From NCBI GenBank assembly GCA_024195265.1, contig JAJLRJ010000005.1, forward strand, positions 38,588,707 to 38,652,706: a stretch of 64,000 nucleotides of DNA, given 5' to 3'. Below the pieces are notes generated by a model. It was given only the letters and a program-made list of their open reading frames with translations. It did no database searches and was not told where the DNA came from. This DNA is from Dendrophyllia cribrosa. Taxonomy: Eukaryota > Cnidaria > Anthozoa > Scleractinia > Dendrophylliidae. Below are positions 30,505 through 39,304 of the stretch, piece by piece. The position numbers and the translations under genes are program-made. The first letter of the stretch is position 1, and every line of letters begins with the position of its first letter.

Positions 30505-31515
30505 ACGATGGGTGACAAGACTAAGCCTGATCCGTCTGGAAAGCCAGGCCATTCTGGACCCCCCACGTCTGCAGAGTTTAAGGCTATGTTTACTGAACTT
30601 CTCGATGATGCTAAGAAGGATATCTTAGCTCAAGTTAAAGACTCTATTGATCAAGTCTATGTCGACTTCGAAGCTGTTGAAGCTGAGCCTGAGGGTTCTC
30701 AAATCAGCACAGAGAATAGCCCAGATGCTGTGGTGGAAAGCAACATTAATGAGTTTATTCAGCCAAAATACCCTGACGCCGGTCAAGGTTCAAGCAATGA
30801 TTCATTCGAATCACTTGCGCAAGAGTTCAGTATTGGTGAAAAGACATCTCCAGCCATAAATACAAATTTGGCGGATATAGTGAAAAGTCTACTTGCAGAA
30901 AAGCTCTCGAAAGAAAAGCTAAGTGAGGTACAGGGAAAGTACCTGAGACCTGAAAACTGCACCAATTTGGTGGCTCCCAAGATAAATAAACAAATTTGGC
31001 AACAATTACATCAGGAAACCAGAAACACTGATTCTGCGTTCCAGAAGACACAGGCATTGCTGATTTCAGGTTTATATGCAGTCCTCCAGGTGTGTAACAG
31101 TTCTAGTGGGGATCATAAAAATGCCCTGACTCATGCAGCAGTCCTATTGTTATCAGCAAATAGGGATCTCAACCTGAAACGCAGGGATCTCATTCGCCCT
31201 GATCTGAACAAACAATATGTCTCACTGTGCAATCCGTCTACTGCTGTGTCAACTTTTCTGTTTGGGGATGACCTTAACAAGGAGGTAGAAGAGCTTACCA
31301 AATCTAACAAGCTCAGCAATAAAGTTACTCCAAAGCAACGCATGGAGCCTTATAAGGTCCCATCTGGTAGAGGCATGCGTGGTCGTGGCCGCTTTAGCCA
31401 GAGTAATGGCAGGGGAAGGGGATCAAGGTTTACAAGTCGTCCTTTTTTAGCACCAGGCTGGGGCCAAGTACGGTCCCATCAGAATCCCAAGACCCCATCA
31501 TCCAAGACCCAATAG
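30505..31515 (+). CDS. DIRS-2 Gag-like protein
   Basis: The ATG at 30508 lies 3 bases after an acceptor-like TTTTGTGTTATAG. The 335-aa product has an acidic N-terminal half (ELLDDAKKDILAQVKDS), a conserved-looking middle (LRPENCTNLVAPKINKQIW, LISGLYAVLQVC, HAAVLLLSANRDLNLKRRD) and an RG-rich basic tail (GRGMRGRGRF, GRGRGSRF). No CCHC knuckle is present; the RG tail would bind RNA instead. The last 22 codons overlap the RT frame (-1), with a slippery heptamer at 31443-31449. Confidence 0.82.
   Translation, partial: TMGDKTKPDPSGKPGHSGPPTSAEFKAMFTELLDDAKKDILAQVKDSIDQVYVDFEAVEAEPEGSQISTENSPDAVVESNINEFIQPKYPDAGQGSSNDSFESLAQEFSIGEKTSPAINTNLADIVKSLLAEKLSKEKLSEVQGKYLRPENCTNLVAPKINKQIWQQLHQETRNTDSAFQKTQALLISGLYAVLQVCNSSSGDHKNALTHAAVLLLSANRDLNLKRRDLIRPDLNKQYVSLCNPSTAVSTFLFGDDLNKEVEELTKSNKLSNKVTPKQRMEPYKVPSGRGMRGRGRFSQSNGRGRGSRFTSRPFLAPGWGQVRSHQNPKTPSSKTQ
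31443..31478 (+). promoter_or_regulatory. Candidate -1 ribosomal frameshift signal between Gag and RT
   Basis: The heptamer T_TTT_TTA (31443-31449) sits exactly in the Gag codon frame (TTT = codon 313, TTA = codon 314). A 9-nt spacer (31450-31458) leads to a hairpin: TGGGGCC (31459-31465), loop AAGTAC, GGTCCCA (31472-31478), 7 bp with one G-U pair. Slipping by -1 enters the RT frame, which is open from here to 33599. This is the arrangement used by many retroelements to make Gag-Pol. Confidence 0.7.
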
Positions 31516-33599
31516 TTTCTGCAGAGGTAAGTCAGAGTGCTATTGCTAATATTCTTTCAAATCAGCCCCCTTTTAAGGCAGGAGGGCTACGAGATTTCCT
31601 CCATGTGTGGGAGAAAATAACAACTGATCCATTCATCTTGGATGCAGTTTCCCACTGTCACATTGAATTTAACCTGGTACCTGAGTCTCACATTTATGCC
31701 ACGAGAACACAGTTTTTTACTGCATTTGAACGAACAGTCATTGACAATGAAATAGAGAAATTCCTCCAAAAAGGAATAATCAGGCTCTCCACACCTGAGG
31801 ATGGTCAGGTAGTATCCCCCATCTTCACACGACCTAAAAAAGATGGGTCTCAGAGAGTAATTTTTAACCTTAAGAAACTGAATGAGTCAGTGTCTTATCA
31901 TCATTTCAAAATGGACACATTAGAGACAGCTATTAAGCTTATGAGACCATTATGCTTTATGACCTCCATTGACCTCAAAGATGCATATTACTCTATACCA
32001 ATTGCATCGGAGCATCAGAAATATTTGAAATTTGTTTGGAGAGACCAGTTATATGCCTTTACTAGCTTGCCTATGGGCTTGTCTAGTAGTCCTAGAATTT
32101 TTACCAAAATTATGAAACCTGTCTTTGCATTTCTGAGAGGTCAGCTTGGTCACACTTGTTTAGGTTATATTGATGACTCTTTCTACCTTGAAGATAATTA
32201 TGTGGAATGCGAGGAAGCCACATTACATGCAGTGCAATTTATTATCAGCTTAGGTTTTACAATCCATCCTGATAAGTCAGTTATCATACCGACTCAAACT
32301 TTAGAGTTTCTACGATTCGTTTTGGATTCCATTCACATGATGGTGACTCTTACAACTAAGAAAGCTGATAAGCTCTTGCAGTTGTGCCATAAGTTTTCTC
32401 AGCCAAATAGACAGTTTACAATCCGTGAGGTTGCATCTTTTCTTGGCACACTAGTCTCAAGCTTCCCTGGGGTGGATTTTGGGCCCCTCCATTATCGTCA
32501 CATCGAGGCTGATAAAGAGAGAAACTTAAAATTGAATCAGGGGAATTTCGATGCATTCATGGTCTTATCTAATGAGTGCTTGACAGAAGTTCACTGGTGG
32601 TCTGCTAATGTTCATTCGGCTTCAAGGAAGATCCACCACTCCAGTCCTGACGTAGTAATTTACACTGATGCTTCTCTAAAAGGCTGGGGTGCTCAAATTG
32701 AACATGGCAACCATACTTGTGGTATATGGTCCAAACTTGAATCAGCCAAGCACATTAATTATCTAGAATTATTAGCTGTTAAACTTTCATTGTCATCTTT
32801 GTGCGATGACAGAAGTAACATTCATGTTAGGATTATGTCGGACAACACTACTGCTGTTTCCTACATTAATGCCATGGGGGGATGCAAGTCATTAGATTGT
32901 AACTCCCTTGCACGAGAAATTTGGGATTGGGCCATTGCCAAGAATATTTGGCTTTCAGCTGCCCATATTCCAGGATCTAGCAATGTTGATGCTGATCAGT
33001 TATCTCGCAATTTGAATTTGGATATTGAATGGATGCTTTCAGCTCCTGTATTCAAGAAAATTACCTTGTTGTTTGGACAACCAGACATAGATCTCTTTGC
33101 TAGTAGACTTAATGCGCAAGTAGAGACCTATGTATCGTGGAAACCACATCCAATGGCAAAGTATGTAGATGCTTTTTCCATTGATTGGCCAAATTTTTTC
33201 TTTTACGCATTTCCTCCCTTTTGTCTTATTTCCAGATGTGTGCAACAAATAATTCACAGTCAGGCAACGGGAATCATGATAATACCTCTATGGACAACAC
33301 AGCCATACTTTACAGCTGTGCTGAGTCTATTGATAGACACACCACGGGTTCTGAAGGCTTCTGCTCAGAATCTCATTCATCCAACTCTGGACGGTCCACA
33401 TCCACTACACCGACGTCTGGAGTTACTGGTATGCAAATTATCAGGCAATCCTTGCAGAAGTCGGAACTTTCGCCAGACATTGTTGAGATCATCATGCATT
33501 CCTGGCGAGATAGTACACACAAACAATACAAAGTGTATATCAACAAGTGGTTGCAATTTTGTAGTGAAGGGTCACATGATCCCCTGCATCCCTCTGTAA
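31449..33599 (+). CDS. DIRS-2 reverse transcriptase / RNase H
   Basis: Open from the frameshift point to 33599; there is no early ATG. GGLRDFLHVWEKIT marks the conserved beginning near 31585. Numbering from the GTG at 31605: SIDLKDAYYSIP near 121-132 (motif A), SLPMGLSSSPRIF near 154-166, LGYIDDSFYL near 186-195 (active site YIDD), then RNase H IYTDASLKGWGA near 352-363 with D355, E388 (NYLELLAVK) and D413 (SDNTTAVSYI). The C-terminal DIRS portion has YAFPPFCLISR and GIMIIPLWTTQPYF. All catalytic acids are present. The end overlaps the recombinase frame by about 360 nt. Confidence 0.88.
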   Translation, partial: STRLGPSTVPSESQDPIIQDPIVSAEVSQSAIANILSNQPPFKAGGLRDFLHVWEKITTDPFILDAVSHCHIEFNLVPESHIYATRTQFFTAFERTVIDNEIEKFLQKGIIRLSTPEDGQVVSPIFTRPKKDGSQRVIFNLKKLNESVSYHHFKMDTLETAIKLMRPLCFMTSIDLKDAYYSIPIASEHQKYLKFVWRDQLYAFTSLPMGLSSSPRIFTKIMKPVFAFLRGQLGHTCLGYIDDSFYLEDNYVECEEATLHAVQFIISLGFTIHPDKSVIIPTQTLEFLRFVLDSIHMMVTLTTKKADKLLQLCHKFSQPNRQFTIREVASFLGTLVSSFPGVDFGPLHYRHIEADKERNLKLNQGNFDAFMVLSNECLTEVHWWSANVHSASRKIHHSSPDVVIYTDASLKGWGAQIEHGNHTCGIWSKLESAKHINYLELLAVKLSLSSLCDDRSNIHVRIMSDNTTAVSYINAMGGCKSLDCNSLAREIWDWAIAKNIWLSAAHIPGSSNVDADQLSRNLNLDIEWMLSAPVFKKITLLFGQPDIDLFASRLNAQVETYVSWKPHPMAKYVDAFSIDWPNFFFYAFPPFCLISRCVQQIIHSQATGIMIIPLWTTQPYFTAVLSLLIDTPRVLKASAQNLIHPTLDGPHPLHRRLELLVCKLSGNPCRSRNFRQTLLRSSCIPGEIVHTNNTKCISTSGCNFVVKGHMIPCIPL

Positions 33600-34408
33600 G
33601 GGCCGTGCTCTTGTTCCTGCACAGCCTCTTCGAGAAAAGTTTAAGCTACTCTGCTCTGAATACAGCCCGTTCAGCAATCTCCAACATTGACATGAATGGC
33701 AGTGATGATCAGGATCGTACACCAGTAGGGAAGCATTTCCTTGTGTGCAGATACCTTAAAGGAGTGTTCAACAAACTCAAGCCTGTGCCAAAGTACAACA
33801 ACATTTGGCCTGTGGACACTGTTCTTGATTACCTGAGTTTATTTTGGCCTCTGGATAAGATCAATTTGAAAGAACTCACCTTGAAATTAGTCATGTTAAT
33901 TGCACTGACCACAGGGCAAAGGTGTCAGACACTGACATTTTTGGATATATCAGCAGAGTATATGCAGAGAAATGAGCAATGTTTTAATTTTGCCTTAACG
34001 GAACACCTCAAGCAGGACAAGCCTGGCAAAGTGTTTGGAAATGTCCGCTTGTACAAGTACCCAGTTAAGGAACTGTGTGTGTATGAAACTTTAGATTACT
34101 ATATGAGTGTTACTGAGAAATTAAGGGATTCCACTAAATTGCTTGTATCATTCATCAAACCACATAGGGCAGTGACCTCGTCCACTATTGGACGCTGGAT
34201 CAAAACCATGTTAGGTCAGGCAGGCATTGATACAGAGTTATTCTCTGCTCATAGTACTAGATGTGCTTCAACGAGTAAAGCACTTACGTCTGTTTCTACT
34301 GATGTAATCCTAGCTACAGCTGGTTGGACTGAAGAGTCCACATTTCGTAAATTCTACAACAAACCAGTTGCTGTGACAAACCAGATGAGTGTATCAGTTC
34401 TCAAATAG
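33236..34408 (+). CDS. DIRS-2 tyrosine recombinase
   Basis: The frame (-1 relative to RT) opens at 33185 after a TGA. The first ATG, 33236, directly follows the acceptor-like CTTTTGTCTTATTTCCAG. The domain proper begins near ELSPDIVEIIMHSWRDST. Catalytic motifs: first Arg in ALTTGQRCQTLTFLD, H-x-x-R as SAHSTRCASTS, Trp in TAGWTEESTF, Tyr in RKFYNK. Length and motif set are complete for a DIRS recombinase. It would join the circular cDNA to the target without making target duplications. Confidence 0.86.
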   Translation: MCATNNSQSGNGNHDNTSMDNTAILYSCAESIDRHTTGSEGFCSESHSSNSGRSTSTTPTSGVTGMQIIRQSLQKSELSPDIVEIIMHSWRDSTHKQYKVYINKWLQFCSEGSHDPLHPSVRAVLLFLHSLFEKSLSYSALNTARSAISNIDMNGSDDQDRTPVGKHFLVCRYLKGVFNKLKPVPKYNNIWPVDTVLDYLSLFWPLDKINLKELTLKLVMLIALTTGQRCQTLTFLDISAEYMQRNEQCFNFALTEHLKQDKPGKVFGNVRLYKYPVKELCVYETLDYYMSVTEKLRDSTKLLVSFIKPHRAVTSSTIGRWIKTMLGQAGIDTELFSAHSTRCASTSKALTSVSTDVILATAGWTEESTFRKFYNKPVAVTNQMSVSVLK

Positions 34409-34510
34409 GCTTATACATGTAGAATGTGTATTGCAGCTGTGTGGAATTAAACTATGCTATGACATAGACTGATTGGGCACTTTGTCATTTTGTGCTCTTT
34501 GCGTTAAAAT

Positions 34511-34632
34511 CTCATGGTAACCCGGATGTACATAATGATTTGGTAGAATTGAAAATTAAACAAGACTTACCTGTAAGTTGAAGTTTGATGATAATTCTGC
34601 CAAATCATTAGTAGTACAGAAGGGTTAACATG
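34511..34632. repeat. Internal complementary region of DIRS-2
   Basis: 34511-34548 (CTCATGGTAACCCGGATGTA...) complements the left terminus. 34551-34632 (GAAAATTAAACAAGACTTAC...) is a perfect complement of 34781-34863 at the right terminus. This is the template that lets DIRS elements circularise. Confidence 0.9.
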
Positions 34633-34863
34633 CCCATTACACCCTTATATGAACCCACCCTATCATGGCTTTATGCCTTCCTGTCACTTCAGCATTATTG
34701 ATTTCCTGCGCCAGTCAGGCTGTGCTGAGGTGATCACAAAATGTCTTTAAAAACTGACCTGCGGCGGTGCGTGCGCATCTCATGTTAACCCTTCTGTACT
34801 ACTAATGATTTGGCAGAATTATCATCAAACTTCAACTTACAGGTAAGTCTTGTTTAATTTTCA

Positions 34864-35114
34864 ATTTCTTATATGGTTTTAGACTCTGAGAATGCAATCA
34901 GTAGAGCTAGTTTCGTTCAAGTTCCCTCATATCGTTCGGCAAGACGTCAAATGAACCATGTGTTTTGTTCCGTTAGACTTAAGAGTATCCTTAAATTTCG
35001 CCCATATTTGCGAACAACTCTTTATAGCTAAATTTCAAGCTTTTTTTCTTGACCGATGTTAGCAATTATTGTAAAGAACGAAAAATCAAGCTTTTAATTA
35101 ACGGTTATATAAAA
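34864..35114. other. No recognisable feature; right flank of DIRS-2
   Basis: AT-rich spacer. Confidence 0.5.
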
Positions 35115-35245
35115 ATGTCCGGAAATTTAGGCAGCAACTTTTGAAATTTTGGTAGCAACTTTTTGGATTTTTGGCAATTTTTTAGCAACTTTTTGGCATT
35201 CCAGTGAGCAACTTTCCAGCATTTTACGAGCACAATCGGGACAGG
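35115..35245 (-). repeat. Degenerate GCAACTTTT repeat, inverted copy 2
   Basis: Spaced AGCAACTTTTTGG copies end in GAGCACAATCGGGACAG, the inverse of the start of 29220-29350. It lies 0.25 kb right of DIRS-2. Confidence 0.55.
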
Positions 35246-35564
35246 CCTATACGGGGCCATGTTTTACCGTATACCAAACAAGCTGGCGTGTTTGGCTCGT
35301 TTGCTTTCGTACGGTGGCCCATAGGGACAAACACCTTCCAGAATCCAAAACATTTCCCAGAATCCAAAAACACTTCCCAGAATACCCGGCCACCGGGGGA
35401 GCGCCTTACTGTTATAAAATTACGTAAGCTAACAGGTCCAGCATCGATGGCTAATATTTTAAAAACGGTGGTGGATTGCTGCCGAAAATCATAGTACACT
35501 GGAAAAAAACAATTGAGGCGGATTATTTGTATGCATTACCTAAATACCATAAAAATGGCAGCAA
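35246..35564. other. Spacer with short CTTCCCAGAATCCAAAA triplication
   Basis: Three near-identical 17-bp units (CTTCCAGAATCCAAAACA, TTTCCCAGAATCCAAAAAC, CTTCCCAGAATAC) lie at 35336-35385. No gene signal. Confidence 0.5.
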
Positions 35565-36166
35565 AAGAGACAAGAAAATTTCACACATGGAAAATTCTTA
35601 AAATACATGAGGGAAAAATGGTAGGGAATATCTACAATGGGCTTGAGTTTGTTTCGCTGCAAAATTTGTATGAAACCTGTACTGAAAATCGCTCTTCTGC
35701 TTTTTATTTTGATAGAGCTGGCAATTGATAATCCTTAAACTAATTTCTTCATTTATATCCATTCTGTGAAGCAGACGACAAGCAAAAAATTCGACGTTGG
35801 CACAAGGGTCCTTGTCGAGTCGTTCCAGTAATTTCGCGGCCGAAATGAGCGAAGACATGTTTTCTTTCTGCTTTTTACTTTGTTTTTGGTACAAATCTTT
35901 TGGAACTACGTTTCTGTTTGTAGAAAGGATTGTATAAATATACCATTTTAAAACGATTTTCGTGATAACCATGCACTATTTTCTAGGTAAAATGATTCGA
36001 TTTAGTGACAAATAAAAAGATAAACATTGCACAACGTGGGAACATTTTTGGCGCGAAAACCTATCGGTCGCGCGTACTTTCCCACCTTTTTCATGGTATA
36101 AATGTTAACACTGACAGAGGTATTTTAACAATTTTCCATGTGTGAAATTTTCTTGTCTCTTTTTAC
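35565..36166. mobile_element. Inverted-repeat element carrying a small ORF
   Basis: AAAAGAGACAAGAAAATTTC, ACACATGGAAAATTCTTAAAATAC at 35565-35612 is inverted at 36119-36166 (one mismatch seen). About 500 bp lies between the arms and includes the minus-strand ORF at 35598-35858. No target duplication could be fixed. Confidence 0.6.
35598..35858 (-). CDS. Small unrecognised ORF inside the inverted-repeat element
   Basis: From an ATG at 35858 (MSSLISAAKLLERLDKD) it runs 86 aa through EFFACRLLHRMDINEEISL and RIINCQLYQNKKQKSDF to a stop inside the left arm. The composition looks protein-like (amphipathic helices, few low-complexity runs), but I do not recognise a family. An upstream in-frame ATG at 35972 exists. 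It could be a captured exon or chance. Confidence 0.3.
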   Translation of the reverse strand: MSSLISAAKLLERLDKDPCANVEFFACRLLHRMDINEEISLRIINCQLYQNKKQKSDFQYRFHTNFAAKQTQAHCRYSLPFFPHVF

Positions 36167-36475
36167 TAAGTAAATAAATACTAGATCAGTAACAATTCAA
36201 CTGCTTCGATCTGGTGTCCTCTTAGCAGAAGTTACACGCAGCTTATTTTTTTATTTTTCAGCGAAAATAACAATTTGTATAATGACAAGGCATGTTTAGT
36301 TATTTTTAGTGTGTGGAGTGAAGTCGAAGTAAAATAGTGCGTAGTATAATAAAACCAACTGCAATTGCAGAGCAAATATTTAGCCCGTATGCTCAGGCAT
36401 ACGCTGAACAAATCGTTCTATCTTCGTTAAATTAGTTCTTTAAACAAGCGATTTCCTGGTCGCTGCTGAGTTTAC
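36167..36475. other. No recognisable feature
   Basis: AT-rich spacer between two non-autonomous elements. Confidence 0.5.
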
Positions 36476-36479
36476 TTAA

Positions 36480-36849
36480 AAGGAGCTATGTCATGGTGAT
36501 TTTGAGGTTTTGGGGTCAAAACTGCCCCAAATTTAAACTAAGTACCTTTGTCTTACACAAAATGCTTAAAGAACACGAAGAGGAAGATGTCAAGTGAATT
36601 CTCGAAGAGAAAACAAACCATAATTAAAGTTTTAGCGAGTTTTCCAAGAGAGAAGCGATGAACTTGAATTTTTTTTAAGATGTAATTCATTCCCATCCTT
36701 GCCATCAGCAGCCCAAGACACTAATTTTCACTCTTAGAGAACTAGTATAATTTGAAACAAAACTGAACCCTTATTTTTGGGGTTTTCACTGATATAAAGA
36801 TGTATTTTGGCTTTTTAAAGTTACACTAAAAATGGTGACAAAACCCCTT
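36480..36849. mobile_element. TTAA-flanked MITE, AAGGRGYTWTGTCAYGGTGA family
   Basis: TTAA at 36476-36479 and 36850-36853 encloses AAGGAGCTATGTCATGGTGA and the inverted AATGGTGACAAAACCCCTT. The body contains CTAAGTACCTTTGTCTTACA and AAATGCTTAAAGAACAC, which recur diverged at 60265-60395. No ORF. Confidence 0.75.
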
Positions 36850-36853
36850 TTAA

Positions 36854-37301
36854 CCGAAATCGGCTTACACTTTTGCAACTAAATTCGCAAGTAATAAGTT
36901 TTATAAATCTCGTTAAAATCTAGCTCTGCGTCGTTTTACCGACACCTTAAAAAAGGTCCTTTGTTCTTACTTGGAAAAACTCGAAGCCTTCATAAGACGT
37001 CTAGTGAAGGCTACGACAGAAATTCCAAAACTCCCCCAAAACGATGAAATCGCCTAAAAGAACAACAGAAAACAAGAAATGACCCCCCACCCCGGCCAAA
37101 TGATCCCCCAAATGTTTTGGGTGTTTCTTGGTGTTGCGAAAGCCATTGTTGGTTAGCTTTTGTTTTACGTCATTTGGTGATCACACTGACCCCGAAATGA
37201 TCCCCAAGAAAATATAGGAATGGAATGGGATGACGAAGCAGAGGCCCATTATCACAGCTTAGACTATGTGGGTAATCTATATCGTTCAATAAAGGAGAGG
37301 G
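36854..37301. other. Spacer with GATCATTTGG-like motifs
   Basis: CAAATGATCCCC/GAAATGATCCCC at 37098 and 37193 resembles GGGGATCATTT motifs near 43290-43400. No gene. Confidence 0.4.
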
Positions 37302-37478
37302 TATTGTCCAATACATGAAAACGAAGGACGGGGAAGGAAAAGTAACAGATGAAATTTGCCCTAAGTGATGTAAGACATTTCAGCGCCTATCGGAAGGAGT
37401 TTATGCGAATGAAAGCGGCCTCATGCAGTGCTACGACGAGGACTGTGATATGTGTGATGAATGCACTATTAAAAGATG
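37302..37478 (+). pseudogene. Cysteine-rich zinc-binding-type fragment with an internal stop
   Basis: The frame reads IVQYMKTKDGEGKVTDEICP, K, stop (TGA), CKTFQRLSEGVYANESGLMQ, CYDEDCDMCDECTIKR, stop. The closely spaced CPK-C and C-YDED-C-DM-C-DE-C pattern is zinc-finger-like. The single TGA is one base from Cys or Trp. I cannot name the family; probably a decayed exon. Confidence 0.4.
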
Positions 37479-37546
37479 AAGAGTGGTATATGTACTGAAA
37501 GTAGACATTAGTTCAGTTCTCAGGTGTAGCTTCCATGTAAAAATAA

Positions 37547-37760
37547 CCCCCCCCCCCCCCCCCTTCTCCTCCTCCCGGGGAAGGGGGGTACTTGGGTCAA
37601 CTTTTGCTGGGTATGTGCCGCTGGCCTCTCAGAGCCCCTACCCCATTATAGTCTATTCTGTGGCCAATTATAGACCTTCTTAGTCACTTAGTCACTTTTG
37701 AGTAAATGTAAATTTCGCAATCCCAACTTAGTCATTTTCTGTTTAGCCATCTACCTTGAG
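37547..37760. repeat. G/C-tract repeat family, partial copy
   Basis: A 17-bp C run, CTCCTCCTCCCGG, then GGGGTACTTGGGT and ACCCCATTATAGTCTATT resemble the edges of 3622-4069 and 59580-60139. Confidence 0.5.
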
Positions 37761-37862
37761 TTCGGAACCCTTTTAACTACAGGTCGTCCTCAAATGAATT
37801 GACACATTTATGAAATGTAGAAGACTGAGCCTAACAGCGTACTAGCTCTCTGAACAGAAAGC

Positions 37863-38061
37863 AGTAGTAATATGCAGTGGTTTATACGGGCGTGGCCCCT
37901 TCTGGTTAATAGATTCAAGATGGCGCCAAAGCGCATTGAGGGGTGGATAATGAATTCAAGATGGCCCCTTCAGACTAAAAAATTCAAGATGGCGCCAAAG
38001 TGCATTGAGGGTAGATAATGAATTCAAGATGGCCACTTACGAGCTGCAAAATAGAAACATG
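37863..38061. repeat. Left terminal repeat of the miniature Polinton
   Basis: Contains TTCAAGATGGCGCCAAAG and GCATTGAGGG twice, showing a local duplication absent from the right repeat. The matching right repeat is 39590-39718. Confidence 0.8.
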
Positions 38062-38304
38062 ATTTAGAACATGTTGATCACTTTGTGTCAGCGTTGGTTA
38101 CCCAGGCTTTGTGGGAACACGTTTCCTCTGTGATGTATTCGAATGAAATCGAGACTTTATGTTATACGCATTTGATGCATTTATCCGCGGCTAAAATTCT
38201 TTTTCTTTTGATCGTAAAAGTGAATAAAACCTAATTTTGAATAGATGATTTGCCGCCGCATTTTATAAACTTTACCGAACTCTTTCGAATTGAATCACAG
38301 TTTT

Positions 38305-38855
38305 TTCAGAGTCACTCAGAGTAACTCAGAGCAACTCAGAGTAACTCAGAGCAACTCAGAGCAACTTAGAGCAATTGAGTGCGCAACTCTGAGCAACTCA
38401 GAGTAACACAGAGCAACTCGGAGTAACTCAGAGTAACACAGAGCAACTCAGAGCAACTCAGAGTAACTCAGAGCAACTCAGAGCAACTCAGAGCAACTCA
38501 GAGTAACTCAGAGTAACACAGAGCAACTCAGAGCAACAGAGCAACTCAGAGCAACACAGAGCAACTCAGAGTAACACAGAGCAACTCGGAGCAGTTGAGT
38601 GCCTGGCCAACGTAGAGTAACTCAGAGTAACACAGAGCAACTCAGAGTAACACAGAGCAACTCAGAGTAACACAGAGCAACTCGGAGCAGTTGAGTGCCT
38701 GGCCAACGTAGAGTAACTCAGAGTAACACAGAGCAACTCAGAGTAACACAGAGCAACTCAGAGCAACTCAGAGTAACTCAGAGCAACTCAGAGAGTAACT
38801 CAGAGCAACTTAGAGCAATTGAGTGCGCAACTCTGAGCAACTCAGAGTTGCTTCA
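38305..38855. repeat. Decamer satellite CAGAGYAACT with higher-order units
   Basis: More than 45 copies of CAGAGCAACT / CAGAGTAACT, with ACACAGAGCAACT variants. A longer unit containing GGAGCAGTTGAGTGCCTGGC, CAACGTAGAG occurs at 38588 and 38690. GAGCAATTGAGTGCGCAACT occurs at 38369 and 38814. All lies inside the miniature Polinton, directly before the polymerase fragment. Confidence 0.88.
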
Positions 38856-38890
38856 CCACTTGTTGGGCCCGATTACACTTATACGAAGCC

Positions 38891-39304
38891 TTGGAGCTCT
38901 TGGGAGAACGCTGTCTGTATTATGACACGGACTCTGTCATTTTCATCAGTCGTCCCGGTGAAACGGACCCACCCCTCGGTGATTTTCTCGGCGAATTCAA
39001 AGATGAGCTCGACGCGGGAGACCACATCATCGAATTCGTATCGGGTGGTCCCAAGAACTACGGGTACCAGACCTTGCGAGGTAAAACTGGTTGCAAAGTT
39101 CGAGGTTTCAGCCTCAACAGTGAAGGAGCGTTCCAATTAAATTACCAAGTGATGAGGCAAAACGTCCTCGACGAGGTGCAGAAACCGCTGAAGAACACGC
39201 GCCAAATTCAAGTCATCAAGAGCTTCCAGATACACCGGGATGCAAAACATCATCATCTCTTCACCTTTCCAGAGTACAAGCAGTACCAGTTGGTTTACAC
39301 ATAA
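38891..39304 (+). pseudogene. Protein-primed family-B DNA polymerase, C-terminal fragment
   Basis: The frame of 137 codons includes LYYDTDSVIFIS, the motif C of family-B polymerases (the D-T-D catalytic pair), then GEFKDELDAG, KNYGYQTLRGKTGCKVRGFS and a stop at 39302-39304. Motifs A and B and the exonuclease are missing. The fragment follows the satellite with no ATG of its own beyond MELLGE. It identifies the element as Polinton-derived. Confidence 0.8.

Larger units (their letters stand above)
29979..34863 (+). mobile_element. DIRS-type retrotransposon 2, apparently intact
   Basis: About 4.9 kb. The left terminal repeat 29979-30042 (ATTCTACCAAATCATTATGT through CCGCCGCAGGTCAG) is inverted at 34754-34863. 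An internal complementary region at 34511-34632 joins the complement of the left end to the complement of the right end. Its right-hand part (34551-34632) is a perfect complement of 34781-34863. Such a region is diagnostic of DIRS elements and marks the circle junction. Gag, RT/RNase H and recombinase frames are all uninterrupted, so this copy may be recently active. Confidence 0.88.
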
